A stretch of DNA of 54,301 nt from Bryobacterales bacterium (GTDB taxonomy: Bacteria; Acidobacteriota; Terriglobia; Bryobacterales; Bryobacteraceae). The position numbers and the translations under genes are program-made. The stretch is taken from NCBI GenBank assembly GCA_003135055.1, contig PLDF01000294.1, positions 1 to 54,301 of the forward strand. The letters run 5' to 3'. Of the stretch, positions 44,598 to 53,867 are shown one piece after another (within the stretch, counting starts at the first letter, position 1; each line of letters opens with the position of its first letter). Under the pieces are notes generated by a model, which saw only the letters and a program-made list of their open reading frames with translations, was not told the origin of the DNA and made no database searches.

Positions 44598-45618
44598 CTG
44601 GAAACTCCTTGTAGGCCCTTGATTCTGAATGGCGGTTTTCAGCAATTTTGGGAGAAGTCGGCGCGGCTGCTTCTTGAGTTGGGTAGTTTGGTGTATAAGG
44701 ACAAAAATCTACGCTCCCGCGCGCTCCATAGGAAGCGCGCGGCGCTCGTGTGTCGCAATTGTCGGGCTCGGCTCAGTTGGCGGATATAGAGGCAAACTCT
44801 CTGACGGGGTCAGGGTCGGTTGCAACACCGACTCGCCACCAAGCAATAAATCGCAGCAACTGAAGTCATGCTTCCCAGCGGGCACAAAAGGCGCCAAGGT
44901 GCCAATCGGCCATAGCTTGCCGCCCGACCTTTTCAGCATGCCACGTTTCGGCTACGAATGGCGTGCGCGGGCGCAACGCCAAGAGTTTCCACGCCCCATG
45001 AACGAGGACGTCAGTCGTCGCCTAGGCTTCCCAGAAACCTCGCGGACAGCCAAGTGTATACCGAACCAGCGCGGAATCTTTGCCTTGAACGGGAATACAC
45101 TCCTGCGCGGTGGCAAAAAACCGAGGTTTCTGCCGCAAGAGACGCTCCCGAAGGGATCGTCTGTCGCTCGTGTGAACGCGCTTCGGAGTTGGCGAGGCGC
45201 ACCCGCTGAAAGAGACTCAGCGAGACACTCTTAGTGCGCCGCGCAATTGGATGACATCCGATGTGGAGCAGGTTAACAACCGGTTAACAACCTGCGGCCG
45301 ATTGTGAATCGGCCTCTGGACCTTCCTCACTCCTTCCGCACTCGCCGCGAATGCCGAGTCCCTAATCTAACGCCTGAGGAAGCCTGAGGAACATCTTTGC
45401 TCTCCGATTAACAATCGGCTGTGGTGGAGCCTTCACACTGAACGCACCCGTGCCGGCATGAAATCCGCGCAGCGCTGAGGTGTGAGATTTGGCCGGAAGG
45501 TCCGGCTCACAGCCGGGCAGATCGACCGTTTCGTGCTGAAGTCTCGCGAGAAGTAACGTCTCGATTCGCCTGCCCGCGCCCCGCCGTCCACTATCCGATA
45601 GAATGAAAACGAGTAGCC
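44598..45618. other. 1-kb gap without an intact gene
   Basis: Open frames exist but match nothing and lack ribosome sites. A second-hairpin fragment of family A is at about 45168-45182, and a resolvase relic at 45441-45527. Probably degraded mobile DNA. Confidence 0.5.
45441..45527 (+). pseudogene. Serine recombinase relic
   Basis: About 85 bp that align with 51813-51899, the SERTRAGVKAAQRRGVKFGR coding part of the resolvase at 51446, at roughly 80% identity. It contains stop codons. No other part of the gene is present. Confidence 0.7.
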
Positions 45619-46224
45619 ATGCCAAGCGCCTTGAATGAAGTTCCGGCCGCACCGGTCCTTAGCGGGCCATCCCGCAAGCGGTGGACTCGCGCGGAGTGCG
45701 CCAGCCTCGACGCCTCGGGATTGCTGGACCAGCAGCACCTGGAGCTGGTCGAGGGAGAACTGATCGACAAAATGGGGAAGAACAGGCCGCACGTAAACGC
45801 ATTGGCAGTGATGCACGCCTGGCTGCTGAGGGTCTTCGGGGAGAGGTTTGTAAACCAGGAAGCTCCCATTGATGTCAGCCCGGAAGACAATCCTTCGAAC
45901 GGGCCCGAGCCGGATATCATCGTGCTGAATCGGGATTTTCTGAACTTTCGATCCGCCAATCCGTCGCCGCAAGACTTGCACTTGGTCGTGGAAGTGGCCG
46001 ATACCACGCTCAACTTCGATCTCACCGTCAAAGCCGCGCTCTATGCTCGGGCAGGCATTGCAGAGTACTGGGTTCTCGATGTGCAGGGAAGGCGCCTGAT
46101 TGTTCATCGCCATCCACAGTCAGGTAAATATGCGACAATCCTGGTCTATAACGAACAGGAAGAAGTAGCGCCTCTAGCCGCGCCGCATGCCATGTTCAAG
46201 GCCGCGGACGCATTCCCGGACTAG
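45619..46224 (+). CDS. Uma2-family (DUF820) putative endonuclease
   Basis: 201 aa from the ATG at 45619. PD-(D/E)xK-type fold: LVEGELIDKMGKNRPHVNAL, EAPIDVSPEDNPSNGPEPDI (Asp of the active site), LHLVVEVADTTLNFDLTVKA (E-x-K-type pair), AALYARAGIAEYWVLDVQGR, LIVHRHPQSGKY. The family is widespread in cyanobacteria and Acidobacteriota, and its role is unsettled. Intact and alone, next to recombinase debris. Confidence 0.92.
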   Translation: MPSALNEVPAAPVLSGPSRKRWTRAECASLDASGLLDQQHLELVEGELIDKMGKNRPHVNALAVMHAWLLRVFGERFVNQEAPIDVSPEDNPSNGPEPDIIVLNRDFLNFRSANPSPQDLHLVVEVADTTLNFDLTVKAALYARAGIAEYWVLDVQGRRLIVHRHPQSGKYATILVYNEQEEVAPLAAPHAMFKAADAFPD

Positions 46225-46947
46225 ACGCCAAGTGGGGCGAGCCCATGGCTTGCCATGTTCGCAACATGCTGCACTGGCGTCACCGCACGTTTAAGAATTT
46301 GTTTACCCATCCTCTCAATCACTTACGCAACTCACACGCCTCACACGCTTGACACCGTCTGCTAGTCTGTAATTGGGCAAGCCGTTTGCGCACCACTCGC
46401 AAACGCCAACAAGTTTTCTTCCTGCGCAGGGAGCTTCGCACTCAGGTGGTACTGACGTCCCGGCGGCCTTTAAAGCCATGCGGCATCGCCCAAAAGTTAT
46501 GGTGTCGAAGGGAAGCATCTAGGATTCGAATCCGTAACATTCGCTGATGAGGAGATAGCTCAGATTGCTCCGCCAGCGGTTCTCAGAGAGCCAAGCATTG
46601 AATCAGCAGGATATGCCCGCCATCCAGCGGGCTTGGGTCCTCGAAGGCACGGCTCAATCCATGGGTAATGGATACGCGTGGCGGATACGCACGAAGATAA
46701 TTCCGGTAGCCCCGCCGCTCGCAACATAATATTCCCAATCCTCATGCCCTTAGTGTCTCCATCCTACGCAGAACCCGGATCCATGACGGAATCTCCGCTT
46801 CCTGAGCGAACTCAGCCGTTGCCTGTGAATTCATCCTCGTCAAAGACTCCCACAAAACTCCGCGTTGCCTCCGCATCGCCGCGTCTCCGCGTTGAACCCT
46901 CACTCTCCACCCTAGAAGCGCCCCCAGCCCCAACCATCCAAACCCAC
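46225..46947. other. Gap without a convincing gene
   Basis: 723 bp. No frame with recognisable content. It includes an inverted copy of the 'tccgcgttgaa' repeat class at 46861-46901. One T-loop-like string (GGATTCGAATCC, near 46513) is not part of a tRNA. Confidence 0.45.
46861..46901 (-). repeat. Short repeat related to the 26.8/27.1-kb repeat
   Basis: On the minus strand it reads GAGGGTTCAACGCGGAGACG, then CGGCGATGCGGAGGC, close to the 'ttcaacgcggaggcgcgg' core at 26750 and 27035. Confidence 0.45.
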
Positions 46948-48078
46948 TTACCAGAAATTGGGTCCGTTCCGACACTTAACGATCAGTCGAATCGCCGCCA
47001 GCAGGCCTTCGATTTCTTCGACTCCGATTCTTCCAATCGTCCCAATCCGAAAGCAAGGCTCCTTGCTAAGCTTCCCCGGGTAGATCACGAACCCCATCTC
47101 GCTCAAGCGCGAATAAAATTCTTCAAACCGGAATTCCGGGCTCGCCGGATAGCGGTAAGTCGTGATGATATAGCTCTGATCCTCCGGCGCAAGGTATGGC
47201 TCGAATCCCATCGCCTCCATGCCCGCAGCCAGAACCTGGCGATTGCGGCAGTAGCGCGCGGCGCGGCCTGGAACGCCGCCCTCCGCATCCAGTTCGCGCA
47301 GCGCCTGATGAAACGCCAGCAGGGCGTGCGTGGGCGGCGTGAACCGGAACTGGCCGCTGGCCTCCAATCCCTCCCACTGTGCGTTAAGGTCCAAACTGAG
47401 AGTCCGCGCGCAGCCTTTCGCGGCGATCAATCGGCTGCGGCGCGCCAGTACGAAGCCGAATCCGGGCACGCCTTCGATGCACTTGTTCGCCGAAGAGATC
47501 AGAAAATCCGCGCTCACAGCAGCCAGGTCGATAGGGATGGCGCCGAAGCTGCTCATCGCATCCACGATGTATGCGGCGCCGGCGCTCGCCACCTTCTCGC
47601 CGATCTCCGCAATCGGATTGACCATTCCGGTGGTAGTCTCGCAATGAACCACCGCAACGTGCGTAGGAATGCCCGTAGTAGTCCCACCCGCCCCGCCGAG
47701 CCGCTCCCCAACCATTTCCGGCGAAATCCTGCGGTTCTCCGGCGCCTCCACGGTCTGCACTTCGATGCCGTGAACGCGCGCCATCTCCGCAATGCGGCGA
47801 CCATACGCCCCGTTGACCAGAACCAGCATGCGGCCATCGCGCGGAATCGCCGAAGAGATCACCGATTCAATCGCGAACGTCCCGCTGCCCTGCATCGGTA
47901 CGCACTCGTAATCGCCGCCAGGCGCCGCGCCGCCGATTCGCAGCAGCCGCTCGCGAATGTCGCGCACGGCCGCGATGAATTCCGCGTCGCGCGAGCCGGC
48001 GTCGCATAACATGGCGGCCTTCACCGTTGCGCTGGTGGTGAGCGGCCCCGGGGTGAACAGCAGCTTATTGGTGGTCAT
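46948..48078 (-). CDS. phnW: 2-aminoethylphosphonate-pyruvate transaminase
   Basis: 376 aa, class V aminotransferase, PLP enzyme. It converts 2-aminoethylphosphonate and pyruvate to phosphonoacetaldehyde and alanine. Motifs: [85 protein letters not shown] with the PLP lysine. The C-terminus is LPP-type [19 protein letters not shown] and [11 protein letters not shown]. Its start overlaps the 3' end of an amidohydrolase remnant by 14 bp; phnX lies just beyond, same strand, completing the pathway. Confidence 0.95.
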   Translation of the reverse strand: MTTNKLLFTPGPLTTSATVKAAMLCDAGSRDAEFIAAVRDIRERLLRIGGAAPGGDYECVPMQGSGTFAIESVISSAIPRDGRMLVLVNGAYGRRIAEMARVHGIEVQTVEAPENRRISPEMVGERLGGAGGTTTGIPTHVAVVHCETTTGMVNPIAEIGEKVASAGAAYIVDAMSSFGAIPIDLAAVSADFLISSANKCIEGVPGFGFVLARRSRLIAAKGCARTLSLDLNAQWEGLEASGQFRFTPPTHALLAFHQALRELDAEGGVPGRAARYCRNRQVLAAGMEAMGFEPYLAPEDQSYIITTYRYPASPEFRFEEFYSRLSEMGFVIYPGKLSKEPCFRIGTIGRIGVEEIEGLLAAIRLIVKCRNGPNFW

Positions 48079-48822
48079 GCATCAGATTCTCCTCCTCGTT
48101 GCCGTCGCCGAAGACGGCGTCCGAATGCAGATGCAGCGCCACTTTCGCGTTGGGCGCCGCCTGCCATACGCGCTGGCCGCCCATATAGGTCGCGTCCACC
48201 ACGATGTCTTTGATGGCATCGGGCGCAACCTTGCGCGGGTCTTTCCGCAGCACCGCGAAGTCGGCCAGCTTGCCCGGCGCAATCGAGCCTTCGATGTTCT
48301 CTTCGAACGTAGCGTACGCGCCGTCCTCGTCCACACTTTGATGGCTTCCTCCACGCTCACGCGCTGATTGACGCCGTATCCCTTGCCGTTTTCGCCCTTG
48401 CGAGTGACCATGTCTTCGATTCGCAACAGCGGGTCGGCGGCGGAAACGGTGGAATCCGAGTGACCGGCCACGCGAATGCCCATGTCGATGGCGGTGCGGT
48501 ATGGATGGATCATGGCCACGCGTTTTTCACCGTACGATTCCAGTTTGTCGCCATGTTCCCACATGTAGGAATGGAACACCAGGATCACGCTGGCCTTCTT
48601 GGCGCGGTCCAGCAGCGATTGGTTCATGACGCTGGCGTGCTCAATGCGGTGGCGCGCATCCGGGCGCGGATTCTTCGCCTGCGCCCGCTCGATGGCAGTG
48701 AGCGCCATGTCGATTTCACGGTCGCCGTTGGAGTGAGTGGCGATCTGGAAACCGGCGTCGTGCATGGCCTGAAACGCCTTGTCCAGGGCGTCTTGATGTG
48801 ACCCAAAGTGATGTGACCTAAC
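48065..48822 (-). pseudogene. YtcJ-like amidohydrolase, 5'-truncated and frameshifted
   Basis: Only the C-terminal 250 residues remain: QDALDKAFQAMHDAGFQIAT, HSNGDREIDMALTAIERAQA, DARHRIEHASVMN, AGHSDSTVSAADPLLRIEDM, SVEEAIKVWT. A one-base loss near 48333 shifts the frame; DEDGAYATFEENIEGSIAPG and KLADFAVLRKDPRKV follow. The 5' end is cut at about 48822, 8 bp from a family A repeat. It lies inside the phn cluster, so it may once have been part of it. Confidence 0.8.
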
Positions 48823-48829
48823 TAAGTGA

Positions 48830-48875
48830 CGTGGCGCACGCACTCCTGCGTGCAGCACCACGCTCATGTGAACGC
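48830..48875. repeat. Double-hairpin repeat family A, copy 5
   Basis: CGTGGCGCACGCACTCCTGC, then GTGCAGCACCACGCTCATGTG and AACGC. The first hairpin is perfect, the second weakened. It sits at the amidohydrolase breakpoint. Confidence 0.75.
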
Positions 48876-48941
48876 CTCTCTTTCTGCCGGCGCACACTCA
48901 AGGGCACGCTACCCTTCACTCGACCTCAGTCCTCTAACTAA

Positions 48942-49751
48942 TCACGGTTCCTCCCCGGCCGCCAGCCGGCGCTCAATGTCGTCGAGTATATCACTGCAAT
49001 CCGCCAGCGATGCCGCGGTGAACCGCGCGCCCGCCTCCGCCAGACGCCGCGCCGCGACTCTCTCGCGAGCCGCCTGTTCGTCCGGCGGCAGGGCCTCCCA
49101 TTCGTTGCGCGAAAGTCCGACTTCGTTGCCGGTTCTGGTGATGCCGATGGTCCACATGCCGGCGTTGACGCCCTCGGCGATGTCCGAGGGAGTGTCGCCG
49201 ATCTTGACGCAGCGCCACAGCGGATAAGCGCCCAGCAGAATCGCGTTGCGATAGCACATGAAGGGCTTCGGTCGTCCGCCGCCCACTTCGTCCGGAGTTA
49301 CGCTGGCATCCGGCGAGTAGCCGTCGCGGGCCGCCACCGGAATCACCGCGTCCAGCAATGCCCGGGTATAGCCCGTGGTGGAGCCAATGCGCAGCCCGGC
49401 GGCTTTCCATGCCTCCACGGTTTCGCGCACGCCTGGAATAGGCGAGCTGAATTCGGCGAGTATCTCCGCCTGGCGCGGCAGGAATTCGGTGAACAGCCGC
49501 TCGACATCCGGCTCCGAAGGCGGCTGCCCATGGTGGCCGCTCCATTCGTCTCGCACCCGCCGCCCCGCGCAGATGGAGCGGATCTGATCCCGTTTCAGAA
49601 CGCCCATGTGCTCGCGCGCTTCCGCTGTGGTAATCGGGACGCCGTTCGCCTCGAAAATGCGCTGCAAGGCCGAGACGGGCGCGAGGCTGCCGAAATCGAC
49701 GGTGGTTCCCGCCCAATCCAGGATTACCGCCGGAATGTGTTGGTATCTCAC
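48942..49751 (-). CDS. phnX: Phosphonoacetaldehyde hydrolase
   Basis: 269 aa from a GTG at 49751 with AGGAAAGG in front. A longer frame upstream has no family similarity. HAD superfamily: nucleophile Asp12 in VILDWAGTTVDFG and Schiff-base Lys53 in EHMGVLKRDQIRSI, both at the positions of the Bacillus enzyme; also GSTTGYTRALLDAVIP and CVKIGDTPSDIAEGVNAGMW. It splits phosphonoacetaldehyde to acetaldehyde and phosphate, the step after PhnW. Together they let the cell use aminoethylphosphonate as P source. Confidence 0.95.
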   Translation of the reverse strand: MRYQHIPAVILDWAGTTVDFGSLAPVSALQRIFEANGVPITTAEAREHMGVLKRDQIRSICAGRRVRDEWSGHHGQPPSEPDVERLFTEFLPRQAEILAEFSSPIPGVRETVEAWKAAGLRIGSTTGYTRALLDAVIPVAARDGYSPDASVTPDEVGGGRPKPFMCYRNAILLGAYPLWRCVKIGDTPSDIAEGVNAGMWTIGITRTGNEVGLSRNEWEALPPDEQAARERVAARRLAEAGARFTAASLADCSDILDDIERRLAAGEEP

Positions 49752-49986
49752 TGTGTGCCTTTCCTTATTCCAGCGTAGCGTCAACAGCGCGCTCCGCGGC
49801 GGCGTCGCACATCGCAAAGAATGTGAAGAGCTGGTCCATGCGAACCGGCTTGCAACGCTCGCCGCCACATAGGCCGGGACAAGCTGCCCCGACGACCCGC
49901 AGGCTGTTGATGATTCCCAACGCCCGCGCCGCGTTGCCGGGCATCCTCATTCCAGATTGTGGCAGACTGGTCGGTGGGACAAAGCC

Positions 49987-50340
49987 ATGGCGCTAGAACA
50001 CGCCACTACTTTCACGCTACCGGCGGCGGACGATCGGACCCTCGCCGAGGCGGTGCGCCGTCTTGTGAAGGCGTATCTGCCCGAGCGTATTTATCTTTTT
50101 GGCTCCGTGGCGCGGGGAGACCCTGGCCCCGATAGCGACTACGACCTGCTGGTCGTAGTGCCCGACGATGCGCCCCCGGAGCGGCGACGGAGCCGATTGG
50201 CCTACGAGACGCTTCGCGGAACCGGCGCTGCCGCCGACGTGCTCGTGTGCACCAGTTCCTACTTTGAGCAGCGCCGGCTTTTGAAGGCTTCGCTTCCGGG
50301 TACGGTCCTGCGCGAAGGGCGGCTGCTGCATGGGGCCTGA
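49987..50340 (+). CDS. MNT nucleotidyltransferase (antitoxin), intact pair
   Basis: 117 aa from the ATG at 49987. The signature YLFGSVARGDPGPDSDYDLL is followed by VVPDDAPPERRRSRLAYETL and a short C-terminal half. It overlaps the HEPN gene by 11 bp. A different subfamily from the MNT at 39009. Confidence 0.92.
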   Translation: MALEHATTFTLPAADDRTLAEAVRRLVKAYLPERIYLFGSVARGDPGPDSDYDLLVVVPDDAPPERRRSRLAYETLRGTGAAADVLVCTSSYFEQRRLLKASLPGTVLREGRLLHGA

Positions 50341-50740
50341 CGAGGCCCGCCTCCAGGATGTTCGATCCTGGCTCTCGAAGGCAGAACTGGATCTGAGGGC
50401 GGCGACCTATGAAGTCTCCGCTCCCCAGGCAGCCCTGTGGGGCGACGTTCTGTTCCATAGCCAGCAAGCTGCGGAAAAGGCCATGAAGGCCTTCCTCGCC
50501 TGGCACGATGCGCCGTTCCGGAAAACGCACAACCTGGAGGAGCTCGGCCAGCGGTGCGTAGCGTTGGATGCTACGCTCGGCGCAATCGCCGATGAGGCCG
50601 CGCCTCTGACCGAATACGCGTGGAAGTTCAGATATCCCGGTGAGCCCTCTGAGCCGGAGCGTGAGGAGGCTGAACAGGCGCTAGCAACGGCCCGAAATGT
50701 CTACAAGGCGATCCTGAGCCGCCTTCCACAGGCGCCGTAG
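50330..50740 (+). CDS. HEPN-domain protein, partner of MNT
   Basis: 136 aa. All-helical HEPN (PF05168-like): WLSKAELDLRAATYEVSAPQ, FHSQQAAEKAMKAFLAWHDA, PFRKTHNLEELGQRC, AEQALATARNVYKAILSRLP. Usually read as a toxin/nuclease partner of MNT enzymes, though the canonical Rx4-6H motif is not clear here (only KTHNLEEL). The 11-bp overlap supports a two-gene operon. Both genes are intact. Confidence 0.92.
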   Translation: MGPDEARLQDVRSWLSKAELDLRAATYEVSAPQAALWGDVLFHSQQAAEKAMKAFLAWHDAPFRKTHNLEELGQRCVALDATLGAIADEAAPLTEYAWKFRYPGEPSEPEREEAEQALATARNVYKAILSRLPQAP

Positions 50741-50783
50741 AACTGGGAAGCTCCGGGGCCGGCGCGGATTGAAGGATCTCTGC

Positions 50784-50812
50784 GCGTCTCGTAAAGGGTA
50801 AGTTCTGGGACG
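50784..50812. repeat. Direct repeat flanking a membrane gene, copy 1
   Basis: GCGTCTC then AAGGGTAAGTTCTG. It recurs with a few changes at 51353-51380, on the other side of the membrane-protein gene. Confidence 0.55.
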
Positions 50813-50901
50813 AGCGGCGGAAACCGTTCCAACGCTTTCGTAACCGGAGTTCGCCGCACTTGATCGGCTGTTATGATGGGTGTCGCAGCTTCGGAGCAAG
50901 G

Positions 50902-51370
50902 ATGCGCAGGCTTCATTTACGCGTCGGTGTATTCGCGGTGGTCGCCTTCCTGATCACCGGCCAATTCATAAGACATCACATCCCGCCGATGGTAGCCTTG
51001 AGCGATAGCGTCCGCCTAATGTTTCGGTCCCGGCACATCTATATCCTAGCCGCTGGATTGGTCAATCTTATACTGGGAGTATATATATTTGCAGCGGCAG
51101 GCAGGGGGGTGGCGCAGAGCAGTTCAGTCCGTCGGTTCCGCGCTTCTGATAGCCTCGCCCGCGCTGCTGGTTCTGGCATTCGCAGTTGAACCCAGCCACG
51201 GCTTCCGCGCCGAAATGCGATGGAGCGCCGCCGGTCTCTACGTGCTGTTCCTTGGCAGCATGGCGCATCTTGTTTGCGGCCCCGTCACGTCAGAAAAATC
51301 GCCTACCGGACTACAAACATCCCTATCCCGAGCCGAAAGTGAAGAACGCAGTGCGTCTCAGATAGGGTAA
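50902..51370 (+). pseudogene. Four-helix membrane protein, TA-run frameshift
   Basis: ATG at 50902 (MRRLHLRVGVFAVVAFLITG). It reads through HIYILAAGLVNLILGVYI, then breaks at about 51080-51092 in a run of TATATATAT. Another frame continues LQRQAGGWRRAVQSVGSALL, IASPALLVLAFAVEPSHGFR, WSAAGLYVLFLGSMAHLVCG. An extra 4 bases of TA repeat explains it. About 155 aa if repaired. Function unknown. Confidence 0.6.
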
Positions 51371-51380
51371 GTTCTGACAC
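51353..51380. repeat. Direct repeat flanking a membrane gene, copy 2
   Basis: GCGTCTCAGATAGGGTAAGT then TCTGACAC. See 50784-50812. Confidence 0.55.
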
Positions 51381-51445
51381 AGCATCGGAAGGCCCGTAAA
51401 TCGCGGTGTTGACATGTGTCATATCTCAGGGTCAAAATGGGCGGC

Positions 51446-51995
51446 ATGAAATACGGCTACGCCCGCACCAGCACCGACGACCAGACAACCGCCCTACAGC
51501 TTGCCGCGCTCAAGCGTGCGCGGTGTTCTCACATCTATGAGGACAAGGGCCTATCAGGAGCCACCAGCAAGCGCCCTGCCCTTGCGCGTTGCCTCCGGAC
51601 GCTCCGGCCAGGCGATACGCTCATTGTTTGGAAAGCTCGACAGGCTAGGGCGCAGCTTGCGCGACCTGATAACGATGTTGGACGACCTCCGCGCCGGTGG
51701 CGTGAAATTTCATTCGCTCACCGAGGCAATCGACACGGCGACGCCGACAGGCCGCGCCATGTGGCAGATGATCGGCGTTTTGGCTGAACTGGAACGTAGC
51801 TTGATTTCTGAACGCACCCGCGCCGGCGTGAAAGCCGCGCAGCGTCGAGGTGTGAAATTTGGCCGCAAGGCCGTGCTTACTGCCGACCAGATCGACCACG
51901 CCCGAAAGTTGATCGAAGAAGGCGAGGGCCGGCAGTACGTAGCCGACCTTCTGAACGTGGGCCGCTCGACGCTTTACCGTGCGCTTGCCGGGTAG
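51446..51995 (+). pseudogene. Small serine recombinase/resolvase, one-base insertion
   Basis: MKYGYARTSTDDQTTALQLA gives the resolvase start, with catalytic Ser9. An extra A near 51632 (GGAAAGCTC for GGAAGCTC) shifts the frame after DTLIVWK. The next frame resumes LDRLGRSLRDLITMLDDLRA, MIGVLAELERSLISERTRAG and the HTH tail (DHARKLIEEGEGRQYVADLL, NVGRSTLYRAL). About 183 aa if repaired. No terminal repeats are seen. A relic of the same gene is at 45441. Confidence 0.85.
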
Positions 51996-52010
51996 TGCTA
52001 GGCTTTTCAG

Positions 52011-52403
52011 ATGAACTTGCAGAGGGGCTTCCGTCGGGTCTTTGTGATTCTATGGCTTCTGTACATAGTCTCAGTTGTCCTTTATCCGTTCTACGAGGAT
52101 GAGAGGGAATGGCCCACGACGTCCCTTCTCGCTCGCGTCGAGTACGACGCCTGCATGAATGCCGCCAAAGGTGGCGACTATTCGGGCAACATGAGGGTGT
52201 GCATGAATGCATTCAGCCACGCTGGACTTGGGGCGACATGGAAGAATATCTGGGAGCAAAATGGCTGGCATCCGCTCTGGGCCGCGCCCGTTGTGTTTCT
52301 GGTTCCACCGCTGATTGTGTACGGTGTGCTTTGGCTCCTTGTGAAAGCCGGGGTCTCGGTCGCGCTATGGGTCGCGAAAGGCTTTAGTGAGCCCCAAAGC
52401 TAG
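52011..52403 (+). CDS. Hypothetical two-helix membrane protein
   Basis: 130 aa. N-terminal helix at about residues 8-27 (RVFVILWLLYIVSVVLYPFY), a loop of about 60 residues with two Cys (YDACMNAAKGG, MRVCMNAFSHAG), and a C-terminal helix (PVVFLVPPLIVYGVLWLLVK). The loop is probably periplasmic and could carry a disulfide. Family unknown to me. It starts 15 bp after the resolvase stop. Confidence 0.65.
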   Translation: MNLQRGFRRVFVILWLLYIVSVVLYPFYEDEREWPTTSLLARVEYDACMNAAKGGDYSGNMRVCMNAFSHAGLGATWKNIWEQNGWHPLWAAPVVFLVPPLIVYGVLWLLVKAGVSVALWVAKGFSEPQS

Positions 52404-52477
52404 CCGTAGAACGAGAACCCACTATCCGGCGATGTTGTTCGGTCGGAGTGCTAAAACCACGGGAATACACTCAAGAT

Positions 52478-53221
52478 ATGAGCCTGATCCTAACGCACAT
52501 CAGCAAGTTCGGGATTATTCACGTGAGCGATTCAAATCTGACCGCCGCCGGAGCTGCAGCCGGCAAGGGAAAAAAGACGTTTCCGGTGACGTATCTCAAT
52601 GCCGGTCTGACTGTCGCGGGGGCCTTTTTGGTCGGCGGATGCCGGATGGACGACTGGCTGCCTAACTTCATTACTAAGCAGAGTGGTGTTGGGTCATTGG
52701 CCGAGTTCGCTGCCAGGCTGAAAGATGCTCTGGACGCCGAAATGTCATCGAGTGAAAAACTGAACAGCGGCAGCATCATCCACATCGCGGGGTATGTGGG
52801 AGACTCCGGCAGTCAGCATCCTGAGTTCTATTTCGTTCGAAATTTCTACCGGATGACGGAGTCCGGCGATTACGCGGACGTGAGAGAGCGGTTTCAGGTA
52901 AGTGAGGACTTCTGGACACGTGATTATCCGAAAAACATAGAAACGTTTGAGGCGGGTGATTGCCAAATGTTATACATCAACGGTTGCCCGGATGGCCGTA
53001 TAGCTTACGTTGGCCTGATGGCGAAGTTGAGGGAGTTTTTCTCGCAAGTATGGGGAACGCAGGAATGGGGATTCCGCCCACCGCAGTCCCTCGCCGAAAC
53101 GGCTCTTTTTGTGAAGCTATATATGACCATCATTGGCAAGTTGTTTCAAGTCAGCAACTACCCCGCCCCAATAATCGGCGGTAAGACTCAAATTCTGAAG
53201 ATTGCTCCTCCGGCAAAATGA
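52478..53221 (+). CDS. Hypothetical, Ntn-hydrolase-like fold
   Basis: 247 aa from the ATG at 52478. The N-terminus (SLILTHISKFGIIHVSDSNL) and VTYLNAGLTVAGAFLVGGCR with WLPNFITK resemble proteasome-type Ntn proteins, which read SDS/T-like turns in this way, but I see no clear N-terminal nucleophile. Also SIIHIAGYVGDSG, EFYFVRNFYRMTESGDYADV, QMLYINGCPDGRIAYVGLMA. No operon partner is certain. Probably accessory. Confidence 0.6.
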   Translation: MSLILTHISKFGIIHVSDSNLTAAGAAAGKGKKTFPVTYLNAGLTVAGAFLVGGCRMDDWLPNFITKQSGVGSLAEFAARLKDALDAEMSSSEKLNSGSIIHIAGYVGDSGSQHPEFYFVRNFYRMTESGDYADVRERFQVSEDFWTRDYPKNIETFEAGDCQMLYINGCPDGRIAYVGLMAKLREFFSQVWGTQEWGFRPPQSLAETALFVKLYMTIIGKLFQVSNYPAPIIGGKTQILKIAPPAK

Positions 53222-53392
53222 CGCCGAGATGCGAGGGGCCAGACCTAGCTCCGTGTCGAAAATAGCGCAACATAACCTCCTTTATGTTTGGCAATCGCGG
53301 CAATTAACCAAATGATTTATGGCTGTTCCATCCGTACAGACCAGCCGAAACCGGAAGCATCTCTTCGAAAGTGTGGGAACTCCCATGCAGGT

Positions 53393-53830
53393 CTACGCCG
53401 GCTTTAGAATCTCCAGAAACTTCGCGCGCACCGCGTTAGCCGTCGCCGAATCCGGCGCAATCACCAGAATGGTATCGTCGCCGGCGATGGTGCCTACCAC
53501 TTCCGGCCATTCTTCGTTGTCGAGCGCCACCGCTACGGAATTGGCGTGGCCGGGCGCGGTCTTGAGCACCACCAGGTTCTGCGCGCAGCGCACATCGTGC
53601 AGGAATTCGGAGGCCAGCATCGAAAACTGCGGGCCGCTTTCATCCGCCGACGTCTCCTGGTAGCCTTCGCGCGTCTTCACCAGCCGCAGGTCGCGAATGT
53701 CGCGCGAGAGCGTCACCTGCGTCGCGGCGATGCCCAGGGTCTTCAGCTCATGCGCCAGATCTTCCTGCGTCGAGATGGGCTTCGATCGGATCAGCTTCAG
53801 TATCTGGCCCTGCCGGTAGCTCTTGCTCAT
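53393..53830 (-). CDS. argR: Arginine repressor ArgR
   Basis: 145 aa from the ATG at 53830. N-terminal winged HTH (RQGQILKLIRSKPISTQEDL, ATQVTLSRDIRDLRLVKTRE). The C-terminal arginine-binding oligomerisation domain has NLVVLKTAPGHANSVAVALD and VVGTIAGDDTILVIAPDS with the acidic GDD motif. It lies 37 bp after argH on the same strand, as often seen, so it probably regulates that operon. Confidence 0.94.
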   Translation of the reverse strand: MSKSYRQGQILKLIRSKPISTQEDLAHELKTLGIAATQVTLSRDIRDLRLVKTREGYQETSADESGPQFSMLASEFLHDVRCAQNLVVLKTAPGHANSVAVALDNEEWPEVVGTIAGDDTILVIAPDSATANAVRAKFLEILKPA

Positions 53831-53867
53831 GAGTTGCTCAAACCATGCTCGCTTATACCCTGCGTTC

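Noticed and set aside
44629..45234. 201-aa open frame in the 1-kb gap
   Set aside because: Odd composition, no known motif, runs through a hairpin-repeat fragment. No evidence that it is a gene.
46500..46530. T-loop-like GGATTCGAATCC, possible tRNA
   Set aside because: No acceptor, D-arm or anticodon arm fits; the G53-C61 pair is absent. It is a short palindrome only.
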